Shown piece by piece: positions 40,490 to 49,442 of a stretch of 64,000 nt of DNA; positions within the stretch are counted from its first letter, which is position 1, and the number at the start of each line of letters is the position of its first letter. This DNA is from Kitasatospora aureofaciens (lineage in GTDB: Bacteria > Actinomycetota > Actinomycetes > Streptomycetales > Streptomycetaceae): contig JODU01000007.1 of NCBI GenBank assembly GCA_000720845.1, positions 1 through 64,000 on the forward strand, given 5' to 3'. Both the position numbers and the translations under genes were made by a program. The notes under the pieces were generated by a model. It was not told where the DNA came from and searched no databases. It was given only the letters and a program-made list of their open reading frames with translations.

Positions 40490-40918
40490 GTGACCACGGC
40501 GAAGACCGGCAAGACGGAGCAGGCCAAGGCGGAGTACAACGCGTTCCTGGCGGTGTGCCCCAGCCGTCAGCTTCTCGACCGGATCTCGAACAAATGGGTG
40601 GTCCTCGTCCTGTGCGCACTGGGTGGTGACGCCGACGACCGGTCCGGTGCGTCGCACGCTCCGAAGGCGATGCGCTACTCCGAGCTCGCCCGGCTGCTGG
40701 CCGGAGTCAGCCAGAAGATGCTGACCCAGACCCTGCGCGCCCTCGAACGCGACGGTTTGCTCACCCGCACCGTGACTCCCACGGTCCCCGTCACCGTCAC
40801 CTACGAGCTGACCGACCTCGGCCTCTCGCTCCACCGCCTGACAAACGGACTCCGGCAGTGGGCGCAGACGAACATGGACGAAGTCCTCGCCAACCGCGAG
40901 AAGCGCGATTCACCCTGA
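40490..40918 (+). CDS. HxlR-family regulator
   Basis: 142 residues with the HxlR winged helix: a conserved cysteine early (LAVCPSRQLLDRISNKWVVL), then RYSELARLLAGVSQKMLTQT, LRALERDGLLTRTVTPTVPV and YELTDLGLSL. The cysteine is the redox or aldehyde-sensing residue in characterised relatives. GTG 40490 was preferred (GAGAGGCGG upstream) over ATG 40475, which has AAGG directly adjacent. It most likely controls the divergent aldo/keto reductase through the palindrome between them. Confidence 0.85.
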   Translation: MTTAKTGKTEQAKAEYNAFLAVCPSRQLLDRISNKWVVLVLCALGGDADDRSGASHAPKAMRYSELARLLAGVSQKMLTQTLRALERDGLLTRTVTPTVPVTVTYELTDLGLSLHRLTNGLRQWAQTNMDEVLANREKRDSP

Positions 40919-41087
40919 GCTCGCGCCGAACGAAGTGGCTGCTACGAAACGCTTCGACCAGGCGTGGAGCGCGTTCCGCTGTCGCAGCGGGTACGGAGCG
41001 GCTCGTCAGGGGCGGGCGCGGATGGCCGGATCAGTGGTCGAGTACGCCGGAGTCCGCGAGGTGCGCGCCGCTTCTCACGAGGTCGGC

Positions 41088-41114
41088 GGGCCCGGCCGGG
41101 TGTGGGCCGGGCCC
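41088..41114. terminator. GC hairpin between hxlR and an SDR gene
   Basis: GGGCCCGGCC and GGCCGGGCCC form a perfect 10-bp stem with a 7-nt loop, 170 bp after the hxlR stop and 55 bp before the SDR start. Confidence 0.6.
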
Positions 41115-41168
41115 CCTTGGGATACCTGACTGCCGACATCGCCCCACGTCGTCAGGAGGCTCACCCCC

Positions 41169-42080
41169 ATGCAGGACAACGGCAGGACCGGAGGCGGCGA
41201 CCCGCAGACCGGCGCCGAGCCGACACCGCCCTATCCGAAGCAGCGGCAGCAGGCGCCGGGGCTGGAGCGTGACATGCGCCCACGACCGCGCTACGAGGCG
41301 CCGCGCTACCGTGCGGCGGACAAGCTCCGCGGCAAGGTCGCGCTCATCACCGGCGGTGACTCGGGCATCGGCCGTGCCGTCGCCCTGCTGTACGCGCGCG
41401 AAGGCGCGGACGTGGCCATCGCGTACCTCCCCGAGGAACAGCCGGACGCCGAGGAGACGCGTGACGCGGTACGGGCCGCAGGGCGAAGGTGTCTGCTCCT
41501 GCCCGGCGACCTCGCCGACGCCTCCTTCTGCAGGCAGACGGTGGAGCGGACCGTGCGGGAACTGGGCGGCCTCAACATCCTGGTGAACAACGCGGCACAC
41601 CTCAACAGCCAGACCGACCTCTCGCAGCTCGACTTCGAGGACTGGGACAGGTCGTTCAAGGTCAACGTGTACGCCTACTACCACCTGGTACAGGCCGCGC
41701 GCCCGCACCTACGGGCCGGCGACGCGATCATCGCCACCGCCTCGGAAGAAGCCCTCAGGGGCAGCGACACCATGCTCGACTACGCGGCGTCCAAGGCGGC
41801 GCTCGTCAACTTCACCAAGTCCATCGCCCAGCACCTCGCCAAGGACGGCATCCGCGCGAACGTGGTCGCGCCCGGTCCCACCTGGACGGTCCTGAACGTC
41901 GCCGACCCGAACATGCCGCAGGAAGGTCTGGCGCATCTGGGCAGCGAGGGTCCGCTCGGGCGTGTGGCGCAGCCGGAGGAGATCGCGCCCACGTACGTGC
42001 ACCTGGCTTCCGACGCGGACTCCAGCTTCACCGTCGGCGAGGTCATCGCCGTCACCGGGGGCATCACCACCACCGACTGA
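41169..42080 (+). CDS. SDR-family oxidoreductase (YghA/glucose-ribitol-dehydrogenase-like)
   Basis: 303 residues. A ~50-residue Pro/Arg-rich N-terminal extension precedes the SDR domain: cofactor motif TGGDSGIGR (61-69), VNNAAH (139-144), Ser192 and Tyr205/Lys209 (YAASK). Such extended SDRs (general-stress type, like YghA and the Bacillus YhdF/YhxC group) reduce sugars or other carbonyls. The cofactor loop LPEEQPDAEE fits NADP or NAD equally. ATG 41169 has AGGAGG, a strong ribosome-binding site, and stands after a hairpin terminator. Single gene. Confidence 0.88.
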   Translation: MQDNGRTGGGDPQTGAEPTPPYPKQRQQAPGLERDMRPRPRYEAPRYRAADKLRGKVALITGGDSGIGRAVALLYAREGADVAIAYLPEEQPDAEETRDAVRAAGRRCLLLPGDLADASFCRQTVERTVRELGGLNILVNNAAHLNSQTDLSQLDFEDWDRSFKVNVYAYYHLVQAARPHLRAGDAIIATASEEALRGSDTMLDYAASKAALVNFTKSIAQHLAKDGIRANVVAPGPTWTVLNVADPNMPQEGLAHLGSEGPLGRVAQPEEIAPTYVHLASDADSSFTVGEVIAVTGGITTTD

Positions 42081-42403
42081 CCGGCGTGCCGGGCGGGCGC
42101 GCACTGCTGCCGGGCGGCGTCGAGTTCCAGGTCGGTCGGCGCGCACCGGCGGGCGAAGCGATGTGGTTTGGTCCTCGGGCCGTACCTGTGCGAGCCTGCT
42201 GCCACTCTTCCGGAAGGTAGGACCCCGATGCTCGGCATGGTCGTCTGGGACGTGCGTTCTCGCGCTTCGACGCGAGAGCGGTAGCGCCTCTCCGCTCCCC
42301 CGCCCACGTCTGTCAGCGCTGTCGCCCGACAGGCGTCGGCTCGGACTGCTCCTCGTCGAAGTGCTCTTCGTGCCCCCGCACGTTCGACCACGAGGAGTAC
42401 GTG
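42081..42403. other. Intergenic region with a small hairpin
   Basis: TCTCGCG-CTTCGA-CGCGAGA (42258-42277) is a perfect 7-bp stem. Otherwise no gene, promoter or repeat was recognised in the 323 bp between the SDR and methyltransferase genes. Confidence 0.4.
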
Positions 42404-43534
42404 GTGTCTACCATCCACTGGACCGAAGGCCGCACCCACCGGTCTGCCCGCTGGCATTCCGAGAACGCCAGCCCCCTTCCACGGCGAACCGTCGCCGCCG
42501 ACGACCGGATGAAGGCCGACGAGGCCCACCGTCTGGTCTGTGAAGGAACGGCCCTGCTGTGGCAGGGCGAATACCACAACGCCCGGCAGCTGCTGCGAGC
42601 GATCGGCCGCCGCGTCGACCGCACAGCACCCGGACCCGGTGGTTCCCCGAGCGAGTCCTTTCACCTGCACCGGCGTCACACCCGTCACCGCGCCCGAGTG
42701 CTGGGCAAGCTCCTGGTGCTGCTGGACGACGACTACACCCTGGCGTTGCGCCGGGCCCCCGATGTCCGCGAGGCGTGTCTGGACGCCTACGGCCCCGCGC
42801 CGGGGCCCATGGCGGTCTCCCTCCGGGAGCTGCTGGGTGTGATCGGCGCCCACCAGTGGCGCGTGAAGGGGGTCGACGTGCCTGCGCTCGGCGCCCGGGT
42901 CCACCCCCACTACGGCGTCTTCGCCCCGGTCAGGGGTGAGTACGTCGACCTGGTGGCCCGCACACCGCTGCCACCGGCGATCAGGCACCGTTCCTCCACC
43001 GGTACGGCATTCGATCTCGGCACCGGAACCGGTGTCCTCGCCGCGGTCCTGGCCCGCCGCGGTATCAACCGGATCGTGGCCACCGACATCAGTCTCCGCG
43101 CCTTGGCCTGCGCCAGGGAGAACGCCCGCCGGCTGGCGCCGGGCGACCGCGTCGAGGTGTGGGGGCCCGGCCTGTTCCCCGACGGCCGTGCCGACCTCGT
43201 CGTGTGCAACCCGCCCTGGCTTCCCGCCCGGCCGACCGGCCCCATCGAGCAGGGCGTCTACGACCCGGACGGCGCCATGCTCCGCGGCTTCCTCACCGGA
43301 CTGGCCGCCCATCTGCGACCCGGCGGCGAGGGCTGGCTGATCCTGTCCGACCTGGCGGAGCTCCTCGGGCTTCGAACGCGTCGGCAACTGCTCGACGCCG
43401 TCCGAGCGGCAGGCCTCCGTGTGGTGGGCAGGGTCGACACCGAGCCCCGGCACCCACGTGCCGGGGACGCCACCGACCCGCTTCACACCGCGCGCAGGGC
43501 CGAGACCACCTCCCTCTGGCGCCTGGCACCATGA
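42404..43534 (+). CDS. SAM-dependent methyltransferase with NPPW motif
   Basis: 376 residues. Residues ~20-190 are a helical N-terminal domain; a class I methyltransferase follows with SAM motif DLGTGTG (204-210), acidic end of strand 2 in ATDIS, and NPPW (269-272), the substrate motif of N6-adenine or N5-glutamine methyltransferases such as PrmC and RlmF. It resembles actinobacterial PrmC-like proteins methylating a macromolecule, but the target is unknown. Two adjacent GTG codons at 42401 and 42404 are possible; the second has GAGGAG at better spacing. A convergent terminator follows at 43567-43605. Confidence 0.82.
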   Translation: MSTIHWTEGRTHRSARWHSENASPLPRRTVAADDRMKADEAHRLVCEGTALLWQGEYHNARQLLRAIGRRVDRTAPGPGGSPSESFHLHRRHTRHRARVLGKLLVLLDDDYTLALRRAPDVREACLDAYGPAPGPMAVSLRELLGVIGAHQWRVKGVDVPALGARVHPHYGVFAPVRGEYVDLVARTPLPPAIRHRSSTGTAFDLGTGTGVLAAVLARRGINRIVATDISLRALACARENARRLAPGDRVEVWGPGLFPDGRADLVVCNPPWLPARPTGPIEQGVYDPDGAMLRGFLTGLAAHLRPGGEGWLILSDLAELLGLRTRRQLLDAVRAAGLRVVGRVDTEPRHPRAGDATDPLHTARRAETTSLWRLAP

Positions 43535-43566
43535 CCGCGCGGGGCCGACGGACCGGGAACACGTCA

Positions 43567-43605
43567 CGGCGGCCCGTCCTCCAGCTTGGCGAGGACGGGC
43601 CGCCG
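43567..43605. terminator. Convergent terminator hairpin
   Basis: CGGCGGCCCGTCCTC and GAGGACGGGCCGCCG form a perfect 15-bp stem with a 9-nt loop, between the convergent methyltransferase (ends 43534) and I36-like gene (ends 43621). Confidence 0.8.
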
Positions 43606-43620
43606 CGTCCTGTCCCCCGG

Positions 43621-43998
43621 TCAGCAGGTCGAGGTGTTCAGGATCCTGATGCCGGTCACCGTGCCCCACGACCTCAGATCGATCGTGTAGTTGGGCAGGA
43701 TGCACAGCGGGCCGCCACTGGAGCGGCGCAGCAGCACCGCGTCGTCGTTGCGCGTGTTGACGACCTTGGTGGCCCCCCGGCTGCCCTGGAGGTTCTGGTA
43801 ACCGGAGGTGACGTCCTTGAACTGACCGGTCTTGGTGCTGCCCTTGTAGAAGCAGACGTAGGGCCAGTTGCAGGAGGCCTGGGCGCTGACCTCACTGGCC
43901 TGCTGCCGGCCCGCGGCCGAGGCCGCGGGGGCGAGAGCGAGGCCGAGGCCGACGGCTGCGGACGCTACGACGAGGAGGGCGTGCTGGCGAACGCTCAC
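43621..43998 (-). CDS. Secreted peptidase-inhibitor-like protein (I36-type)
   Basis: 125 residues. A signal peptide (LLVVASAAVGLGLALAP then ASAA) precedes a small crystallin-like domain: CNWPYVCFYKGSTKTGQFKD, then ATKVVNTRND, then a paired cysteine late (LCILPNYTIDLRSWG) and a final NTSTC. Similar Streptomyces proteins are annotated in the peptidase-inhibitor family I36, named from a Streptomyces metalloprotease inhibitor. GTG 43998 has GGAAGGGACA upstream and excludes an Arg-rich extension. Four cysteines suggest two disulfides. Confidence 0.72.
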   Translation of the reverse strand: MSVRQHALLVVASAAVGLGLALAPAASAAGRQQASEVSAQASCNWPYVCFYKGSTKTGQFKDVTSGYQNLQGSRGATKVVNTRNDDAVLLRRSSGGPLCILPNYTIDLRSWGTVTGIRILNTSTC

Positions 43999-44271
43999 GG
44001 TATGGCTGTCCCTTCCTGACGCGGGCCCGGTCCCCCCGTTGGGTCCCCTGTCGGCCCGTGACCCGTACGGCGCCCGTGGTCGGCGGGCGCCTTGTGGTGC
44101 GGCACAAAAGCTACGGGCGGAGCCGAGTCGCGTCGTCACACACTGGGTTGAAGCACGCCTCCGCCCACAGCGGTACGCCGATGACTTTGCGACTTCCGCG
44201 GTACCGCGCGAGGTTGACGTGCCCGCGGGCGGAGCTGCCTGCCCGTGTCGACCGGTCCGGGCCAGGCGTGT

Positions 44272-45141
44272 TCAGCCGTCCTGACGGCCTCCGGCGCGGC
44301 TTCCCTCGCCCTGCGTACCGGCGGACTCGGTGTGCGAGAGTGCGGCGAGGAGCCTGAGCTTCTCGTCGCTGTCGCTGTCCTTGTCGGGGTAGTACACGAC
44401 GAGGATGACGTCGTCGACGGGGAGTTTGTCGCGGTGGAGGCGGAGGTCGCCGACGACGGGGTGGTGGACGGTGGTGGTGCCTCCGTCCAGACCGCGGACG
44501 TCGTGGCGGGCCCACAGGGTGCGGAACCGCTGACTGGACAGGGCGAGTTCTCCGACGAGCTCGACGAACCGGGGGTTGTCCGTGTCGTCCCCGATGGTGG
44601 TGCGCAGGGCGGCGACGAAGTCGGCGGTGGCCTTCGGCCAGTCGTCGTGGAAGGCCTGTTCCTCCGGGTCGAGGAGGAGCGAGCGAAGCCGGTTCTGGCC
44701 GGGCCGCAGGCGGGGGGAGAGCGCCACGGCCATGGGGTTGGAGGCCAGGACGTCGAACGCGCGCCCTTCGACGAACGCGGGGATCTCGAGGTGGGCCAGC
44801 AGCTCGTGCACCCGCGCCGGCACCTGCTCGGGCCGCTTGCGGCGCGGCGCCCTGGGGCGTGCCGCGGCGAGACTGAGCAGGTACGTCCGCTCGATGTCGT
44901 CGAGCTGCAGGACGCGTGCGAGCGATGCGAGGACCTGCGGTGACGGGTTCTTGTCGCGGCCCCGTTCCAGACGCAGGTAGTAGTCGGGACTGATGCCGGC
45001 GAGCAGGGCGACTTCCTCACGGCGCAGGCCGGGCACCCGGCGGTTGCCCCCGGGCGGGAGCCCTGCCTGTGCCGGGGAGACCAGCCCGCGGCGCGCCCGG
45101 AGGTAGCTGCCGAGCCGGTTGCCGGATTCGTCGTCCTTCAT
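44272..45141 (-). CDS. MmyB-like (XRE HTH plus ligand domain) regulator
   Basis: 289 residues. An XRE helix-turn-helix (~30-75: RVPGLRREEVALLAGISPDY, YLRLERGRDKNPSPQVLASL) precedes the MmyB/MltR-type ligand domain (~105-260: PAFVEGRAFDVLASNPMAVA, VGDLRLHRDKLPVDD), which binds fatty-acid-like molecules in characterised relatives. The C-terminal 20 residues are low complexity. ATG 45141 lacks a good ribosome-binding site. Divergent from an SDR gene, the standard arrangement in which these regulators control the adjacent reductase; an inverted repeat lies between. Confidence 0.87.
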   Translation of the reverse strand: MKDDESGNRLGSYLRARRGLVSPAQAGLPPGGNRRVPGLRREEVALLAGISPDYYLRLERGRDKNPSPQVLASLARVLQLDDIERTYLLSLAAARPRAPRRKRPEQVPARVHELLAHLEIPAFVEGRAFDVLASNPMAVALSPRLRPGQNRLRSLLLDPEEQAFHDDWPKATADFVAALRTTIGDDTDNPRFVELVGELALSSQRFRTLWARHDVRGLDGGTTTVHHPVVGDLRLHRDKLPVDDVILVVYYPDKDSDSDEKLRLLAALSHTESAGTQGEGSRAGGRQDG

Positions 45142-45248
45142 ACCGACACCGTAATGCGGTGCGTGGGTCTCAGAGGGGGTCCTGGCAGGACCAGGGAAGA
45201 CGGGGGCCCTGCCACACCTGGCGGATTCCGTCAAGACTTGCGGCGTCG

Positions 45249-45265
45249 CTGTCCGAAAGGGACAG
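45249..45265. promoter_or_regulatory. Inverted repeat between MmyB-like and SDR genes
   Basis: CTGTCC-GAAAG-GGACAG is a perfect 6-bp-arm dyad in the 189-bp gap between the two divergent genes, 66 bp before the SDR start. Probable operator of the MmyB-like regulator. Confidence 0.45.
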
Positions 45266-45330
45266 ACGACCTCACTGTCTGCGCCGCGGGCCCGCACGCC
45301 GCCGGCGCCCCGCGCTGAAAGGAAGAGCAC

Positions 45331-46092
45331 GTGAATCTCTCCGACCGCACCGTTCTCGTCGTCGGCGGAACCTCCGGCATCGGACGGGAGCTGGCCCGCC
45401 GGTTCGCCGCGGCGGGCAGCACCGTCGCCGTCGCGGGCCGCAGTCCCAAGGCCCTCTCCGAACTCGCCGAGGAGGGGTTCGGTACGTTCACCGTCGACGT
45501 CACCGACAGTTCCGCCGTGACATCCCTACGTGACGCCGTGCTCTCCCGGTACCCCGGGCTGGACACCGTGGTGACCATGTCGGGCGTCATGCTCCTGGAG
45601 GACCTGCGCGACCCCGCGCACTTCGAGGCGACCAGGACGACGATCGACACGAACCTGCTCGGCACCGTCCGGATCATCGACGCCTTCACCCCGCACCTGG
45701 TCCGGCGGGGCACCGGCACCTTCATCACCGTCACCTCCGGCATCGCCTTCCTGCCGTTCCCGCCCATGCCCGGCTACGCCGCTTCGAAGGCCGCGGTGCA
45801 CGCCTACTCCGAGGCCCTGCGCGCTCAGCTCGACGGCACCGGTGTCGGCGTCGTCGAACTCGTCCCCCCGGCCGTCGCCACGGCCGGCCAGGAGGAGGTG
45901 AACCCGCGCGCGCTGCCGCTGGACGACTTCGCCACCGAGGTCATGCATCTGCTCGCGCAGGACCCCACTCCTCGGGAAATCCTCGTGAAGGGCGTCCTGA
46001 CGCACCGCTGGGCCGAGCGCGACGGCACCTACGACGACCTCGTCGCCCAGCGCTCCCAGGCCCTGTCCATGCTCCCCGGCCGCGCACGCTGA
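45331..46092 (+). CDS. SDR-family oxidoreductase (DltE-like)
   Basis: 253 residues. Cofactor motif VGGTSGIGREL near the N-terminus, Asp pair FTVDVTD, SGV in place of the usual NNAG (TVVTMSGVMLL), Ser in VTSGIAF, and catalytic YAASK (Tyr150-region). Resembles DltE-type reductases commonly found beside MmyB-like regulators. GTG 45331 has AAAGGAAGAG upstream. The physiological carbonyl substrate is unknown. Confidence 0.87.
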   Translation: MNLSDRTVLVVGGTSGIGRELARRFAAAGSTVAVAGRSPKALSELAEEGFGTFTVDVTDSSAVTSLRDAVLSRYPGLDTVVTMSGVMLLEDLRDPAHFEATRTTIDTNLLGTVRIIDAFTPHLVRRGTGTFITVTSGIAFLPFPPMPGYAASKAAVHAYSEALRAQLDGTGVGVVELVPPAVATAGQEEVNPRALPLDDFATEVMHLLAQDPTPREILVKGVLTHRWAERDGTYDDLVAQRSQALSMLPGRAR

Positions 46093-46170
46093 CGCTGCCC
46101 TCCGGCAGCCTCCGCGAAGGTGCGGGCGGACGCCGGGGGCCGCCTCGCTCCTTGGCGCACGAGGTTCCGC

Positions 46171-46797
46171 TCAGGCAGACGACGAAGGCGGCTTTGCCGG
46201 ACAGGGGTCGGACGTGCTCGCGAGAGTCCGCGCAAGCGCGTCGAGGGTCACGTCCACGATGGTGCGGAGCTGCTCCGCGCTCGCCCCTGCCCTGCTCATG
46301 ACGGCGAGGGACTGGTTCACGGCCGCCAGGTGGGTCGCGGCGGACTCCGCCGCCTCGTCGTGCAGTCGGCCCGCCTTCAGCGCGGCGCGCAGCCGGGAGT
46401 GCTGGAAGCCGATCGCCTCCCGTGCCCGCGCCGCGACGCTCGCGCTCAGCCCCGGGGTCGCCATGACGGTCTGGGCCACCAGGCATCCGTCGGGCAGCCC
46501 GGGGTCGGCGATGCGTTCCAGGGTGACGTCGAAGAACGCCCGCGCGGCCACCAGGGGCCGTTCGGCCGCGCAGGACAGCGCGGCGTCGTACCTGTCTCCG
46601 TAGCGCGTGGTGTAGCGCTCGAGGCAGCGCAGGAACAGCGTGTCCTTGTCGCCGAGGGAGGAGTAGATGGAGCTGCGGTTGAGTCCGGTCGCCCGGGACA
46701 GGTCGTCCACCGACGTGTCCGCGTAGCCGGCCCGCCAGAACTGGATCATCGCGGCCTCGAGCGCCGTGGCGATGTCGAACTGCTTCCTGCCTGCCAT
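46171..46797 (-). CDS. TetR-family regulator (divergent from alpha/beta hydrolase)
   Basis: 208 residues, TetR helix-turn-helix ~8-55 (FDIATALEAAMIQFWRAGYA, RATGLNRSSIYSSLGDKDTL) and a TetR_C-type ligand domain with FDVTLERIADPGLPDGCLVA, where a cysteine sits at the position used for redox or electrophile sensing in AcrR-like relatives. ATG 46797 with GGAGGAAGG upstream; an in-frame ATG 14 codons earlier is less supported. A near-perfect 12-bp-arm palindrome 46 bp upstream is its probable operator and also overlaps the hydrolase promoter region. Confidence 0.88.
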   Translation of the reverse strand: MAGRKQFDIATALEAAMIQFWRAGYADTSVDDLSRATGLNRSSIYSSLGDKDTLFLRCLERYTTRYGDRYDAALSCAAERPLVAARAFFDVTLERIADPGLPDGCLVAQTVMATPGLSASVAARAREAIGFQHSRLRAALKAGRLHDEAAESAATHLAAVNQSLAVMSRAGASAEQLRTIVDVTLDALARTLASTSDPCPAKPPSSSA

Positions 46798-46842
46798 ACC
46801 GGCGCCTTCCTCCTGCTCCGCCCTCTTGGTGAACGCCATTCT

Positions 46843-46872
46843 CCCATCCTGAACCATTCAGTTCAAGATGGG
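46843..46872. promoter_or_regulatory. Extended TetR operator-like palindrome
   Basis: CCCATCCTGAAC and GTTCAAGATGGG are inverted 12-bp arms matching at 11 of 12 positions around a 6-bp centre. It is located between the divergent tetR and hydrolase genes. Confidence 0.75.
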
Positions 46873-46961
46873 TTAGGGTGCGGACGGGCGGCCGTCGCGG
46901 AACCAGCCCGCCGACGCCGTCAGCAGACCATCGGCACGCCTCGCACCAGTGGAGAAAAGGC

Positions 46962-47924
46962 ATGAACGACCCCGCAAGCGCCCCCCGCGTCCTCGGCAAC
47001 CCGGTCAGCGACCTGCCCTTGCCGGACCTGGCCCGTTTCACCCACCGCTGGGTCGACGGGGGCGGCGTCCGGCTTCACGCGGTCGAGGGCGGTCGGGCGG
47101 ACGGTCCGACCGTCGTGCTGCTCGCCGGGTTCCCGCAGACCTGGTGGGCATGGCACAAGGTGATGCCGGCCCTGGCCGACCGGTTCCACGTCATCGCGGT
47201 CGACCTTCCGGGCCAGGGCCACTCCGAACGGCCGGACATCAGCTACGACACGCACACGGTCGCCGCGCACGTCCACGCCGCGGTCGAGGCGCTCGGCGTC
47301 TCGACGTACGGGTTGGCCGCCCACGACATCGGCGCGTGGGTCGCCTTCTCCCTCGCCTCCAAGTACCAGGACCAGTTGCGCGGCCTGGCGCTGCTCGACG
47401 CCGGGATCCCGGGCATCACCCTCCCTGGCGCCGTCCCGATCGACCCCGAACAGGCCTGGAAGACCTGGCACTTCGCCTTCCACCTCGTGCCCGATCTGCC
47501 CGAGACACTGCTCACCGGCCGGGAACGGGAGTACGTCGGCTGGTTCCTGAAGGTCAAGACCCTTTCCGCCGGCACCTTCGACGAGGCCGAGATCCAGCAC
47601 TACGCCGCGGCCGTGGCCGCGGACGGCGGTCTCCGCGCGTCCCTGGCCTACTACCGGGACGCCGCCGAGTCGGCTCGGAAGAACCACGAAGCGCTGGAGC
47701 GCCGGCGCCTGTCGGTCCCGGTTCTCGGGATCTCGGGCAGCCACGGCTCCATCCCCGACATGGCGGCTTCCATCAGGCCGTGGGCCGACCACGCCACCGG
47801 GATCGTCGTGCCGGACGCGGGGCACTTCATCCCCGACGAACAGCCCGGTGCCGTCGCTGCCGCGCTGACCGACTTCATGACGCGAGCAGCGGCAGCCCGG
47901 CAGAGTGTCCCGGGCCGGGATTGA
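46962..47924 (+). CDS. Alpha/beta hydrolase, epoxide-hydrolase/dehalogenase type
   Basis: 320 residues. Oxyanion region AGFPQTWWAWHKV, nucleophile elbow HDIGAW with Asp122, cap region with PETLLTGREREYVGWFLKVK, and catalytic His in AGHFIPDE near residue 300. An Asp nucleophile points to epoxide hydrolase or haloacid/fluoroacetate dehalogenase-like chemistry rather than an esterase. ATG 46962 has GGAGAAAAGG upstream. The divergent TetR gene and the palindrome at 46843-46872 suggest it is induced by its substrate. Confidence 0.85.
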   Translation: MNDPASAPRVLGNPVSDLPLPDLARFTHRWVDGGGVRLHAVEGGRADGPTVVLLAGFPQTWWAWHKVMPALADRFHVIAVDLPGQGHSERPDISYDTHTVAAHVHAAVEALGVSTYGLAAHDIGAWVAFSLASKYQDQLRGLALLDAGIPGITLPGAVPIDPEQAWKTWHFAFHLVPDLPETLLTGREREYVGWFLKVKTLSAGTFDEAEIQHYAAAVAADGGLRASLAYYRDAAESARKNHEALERRRLSVPVLGISGSHGSIPDMAASIRPWADHATGIVVPDAGHFIPDEQPGAVAAALTDFMTRAAAARQSVPGRD

Positions 47925-48052
47925 CGCCCGGCCCAGGAAGACTCACCCGACGCGCCACCGCACCTCGCCGGAACCGATCGCCCCCTTCTCCCAGGGCTGC
48001 CGGGACAGCCGTGCCCCGCGGCACCCTGCGGCTTCCGTGCGGAGCCGCGGCC

Positions 48053-48976
48053 TCACCCGGCCAGTTCACCCAGAAGTGTCCAGGTGCGCCGCCGGTCGGC
48101 GTCGCCCGCGATCTCCGTGCCGGAGAAGACCACCTCCGTCGCTCCGGCGTCCCGGTAGCGCCGTACTTCGGCCGCGACCGTCTTCTCGTCGCCGATCACC
48201 GCCACGTCGGACGCCCGGCGTCCCCCGGACAGCTCGATGACACGCGCGTAGGACGGAATCTGTTCGTAGAACGCCAGTTGCCCGGTGACCTTCTCCCGCA
48301 CCGCTTCCACGTCGTCCGTCACGACGCCGTGGACCAGGGCGACGATCCTCGGAGCGGGTCGGCCGGCGGCTTCGGCCGCCGCGGTAAGTGCCGGAACGAT
48401 GTGCGTCTCCAGCGCGCGCGGGCCCGCCAGGTAGGGCAGGATCCCGTCCGCCAGTTCACCGCTGACCCGCAGGGACTGCGCTCCCATCGCGGCGACCAGC
48501 AGGGGGACGCCTGCCTCGGCGCCTGGCACGCGGGCGGGCACCGGCGTGACGGCCGTGAGCAGCTCGCCCCGGAAGTCGGCCGCGCCGCTCTGCGTCAGCT
48601 GCCGCACGGCGGTGAGGAACTCGCGCAGCCGGGCGATGGGCCGTTCGAACGGCAGGCCGAAGCCGCCCTCGGTGAGCAGCTTGGTGCCCAGCGCCAGTCC
48701 GAGGTGGTAGCGGCCGTGCGTGGCCGCCTGGGCGGTCTGTGCCTGGCTGGAGACGATCAGGGGGTGCCGTCCGAAGACGGGGATCGCGGAGGTGCCCACG
48801 TGGAGTCCGGGCACCTCGCGCCCGACGATCGCGGCGAGTTGAGGCGAGTCCGCACCGAAGGTCTGCCCGAACCAGGCGGAGCGCAGGCCCGCCGCCGCGG
48901 CCTCACGGGCCAGTTCCACCGTGGCGTCGACCTGGTTCCGCGCGTCGCTCGCGTTGAGTGCTACTCCTACTGTCAT
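48053..48976 (-). CDS. LLM-class F420-dependent oxidoreductase
   Basis: 307 residues, luciferase-like TIM barrel of the F420 group: DATVELAREAAAAGLRSAWF, GREVPGLHVGTSAIPVFGRH, RYHLGLALGTKLLTEGG, LLVAAMGAQSLRVSGELADG and a C-terminal DVAVIGDEKTVAAEVRRYRD. No transmembrane segment. Acts on an unknown organic substrate with F420. ATG 48976 was selected over a long low-complexity upstream extension, though its ribosome-binding site is weak. Convergent with the alpha/beta hydrolase gene. Confidence 0.87.
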   Translation of the reverse strand: MTVGVALNASDARNQVDATVELAREAAAAGLRSAWFGQTFGADSPQLAAIVGREVPGLHVGTSAIPVFGRHPLIVSSQAQTAQAATHGRYHLGLALGTKLLTEGGFGLPFERPIARLREFLTAVRQLTQSGAADFRGELLTAVTPVPARVPGAEAGVPLLVAAMGAQSLRVSGELADGILPYLAGPRALETHIVPALTAAAEAAGRPAPRIVALVHGVVTDDVEAVREKVTGQLAFYEQIPSYARVIELSGGRRASDVAVIGDEKTVAAEVRRYRDAGATEVVFSGTEIAGDADRRRTWTLLGELAG

Positions 48977-49442
48977 GCCGGTGAAAACCCCCGGCGTCCG
49001 ATACCGCATTCCGGGTCCTGTGTGACAGCTTCTTGTCAGTCGTGTGTACGCATCGGCCCCGGGCGCGGGCCGTCCGCGACTCGAGGCCTGTTCATGCGGA
49101 CGATGGTGCTCCCTCAGGCACGGCTGAGACCAAGGGAGCCGCCGTGGCGTGGCGGCCTGTGACGCGGTCGCGGTTGTCCCCGCGCACCGGATGCGGGCGA
49201 CGATCTCGTCGGCCACCTGGTCCAGGTCGGCGTCGACGACGAGGCGGACGTGTCCCGGCGGGCCCTTCGCCTCGGGCGGCGCGGGTCCTGGCCCGGAGAC
49301 CCGCTGTGCGCTGCGGCGGAACGGTCGTCGACGCGGTCGGCGGCCGCGGAATCGCCTGCGTGCGGCTCCGGGGCGTCGGGGGACGTCGGCCGCCCCGGGT
49401 CACCGCGTGCGGTGGCACCGGCTCGGGCCGCCACCGGGGTTG
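48977..49442. other. Region without an assignable gene
   Basis: 466 bp between the F420 enzyme and phytase genes. On the minus strand a short frame near 49180-49290 reads HVRLVVDADLDQVADEIVAR, which looks like the C-terminal helix of a kinase-type protein but cannot be extended, so at most it is a remnant. Confidence 0.35.

Noticed and set aside
49180..49290. Minus-strand segment reading HVRLVVDADLDQVADEIVAR, like the end of a small kinase
   Set aside because: Only about 20 residues look protein-like and the frame upstream is low complexity with no P-loop; too short to call a pseudogene.
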